NCBI RefSeq assembly: GCF_900104795.1
Contig: NZ_FNTG01000001.1
Location: 2,852,001 to 2,916,000 of the forward strand
Length of the DNA: 64,000 nucleotides
Origin: Burkholderia sp. WP9
Lineage (GTDB): Bacteria > Pseudomonadota > Gammaproteobacteria > Burkholderiales > Burkholderiaceae
Direction of reading: 5' to 3'
Position 1 is the stretch's first letter; each line of letters begins with the position of its first letter. The notes below the pieces were generated by a model. That model had not been told where the DNA came from. It saw nothing but the letters and a program-made list of their open reading frames with translations, and did no database searches. The translations under genes were made by a program, and so were the position numbers. This document shows, piece by piece, positions 63,970 to 64,000 of this stretch.

Positions 63970-64000
63970 CGCGCACCAATCACAATCGCTGCGAACGCGT

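Overview
The window is GC-rich, densely coding betaproteobacterial chromosome. The set of Tol-Pal genes, a homogentisate operon, an AspT/AspD cluster, YqjD/E/K-type stress proteins and many small Burkholderia-type hypotheticals points to Burkholderia or Paraburkholderia. No ribosomal RNA is present, so the genus is an inference.

Layout. 0-4 kb: a glycosyltransferase and a divergent secreted lipoprotein glycosidase, probably the edge of a surface-polysaccharide locus. 4-8 kb: an amino-acid/amine permease and a short-chain dehydrogenase, divergent from an AraC regulator of the EutR type. 8-15 kb: LysE and TauE exporters, a BON protein, an orphan TAXI solute receptor, a 2-hydroxychromene-2-carboxylate isomerase and a LysR regulator. 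15-20 kb: xdhA-xdhB-xdhC for xanthine dehydrogenase, with an xdhC that lacks its usual N-terminal domain. 20-21.5 kb: an MFS transporter.

21.5-24.8 kb is the accessory part of the window. Two 214-bp inverted repeats, each carrying a 32-bp perfect palindrome, bound short tandem repeats, a 150-aa unknown gene and three ~120-bp imperfect repeats, the third split by an IS256-family element. The genes on both sides are transcribed toward the repeats and lose C at third codon positions as they approach them. I consider this the least explained feature here.

24.8-31.5 kb: a class V aminotransferase, aspartate 4-decarboxylase and two aspartate:alanine exchangers, i.e. aspartate uptake, decarboxylation to alanine and alanine export. 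32-37 kb: D-lactate dehydrogenase, a FiwA-like protein, a crotonase and two MFS carriers. 37-45 kb: an aromatic-acid carrier with hmgA and fahA (tyrosine/homogentisate breakdown), a degenerate EAL protein, an IclR regulator and glutaryl-CoA dehydrogenase. 45-47.5 kb: 1-Cys peroxiredoxin and three YqjD/E/K-like membrane proteins. 47.5-50.4 kb: a minor pilin operon (fimT-pilV-pilW-pilX-pilE) linked by 4-base overlaps. 50.5-53.6 kb: glyA-nrdR, behind what reads as a ZTP riboswitch, and a YdfG-like dehydrogenase. 53.6-59.2 kb: complete ybgC-tolQ-tolR-tolA-tolB-pal-cpoB. 59.3 kb: tRNA-Lys(UUU). 59.8-64 kb: an HPP/CBS protein, a MarR regulator, a ClC chloride channel with CBS domains and a small membrane protein.

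Starts were chosen from ribosome-binding sites, signal peptides and gene overlaps. All functional names rest on reading motifs by eye, without database searches.
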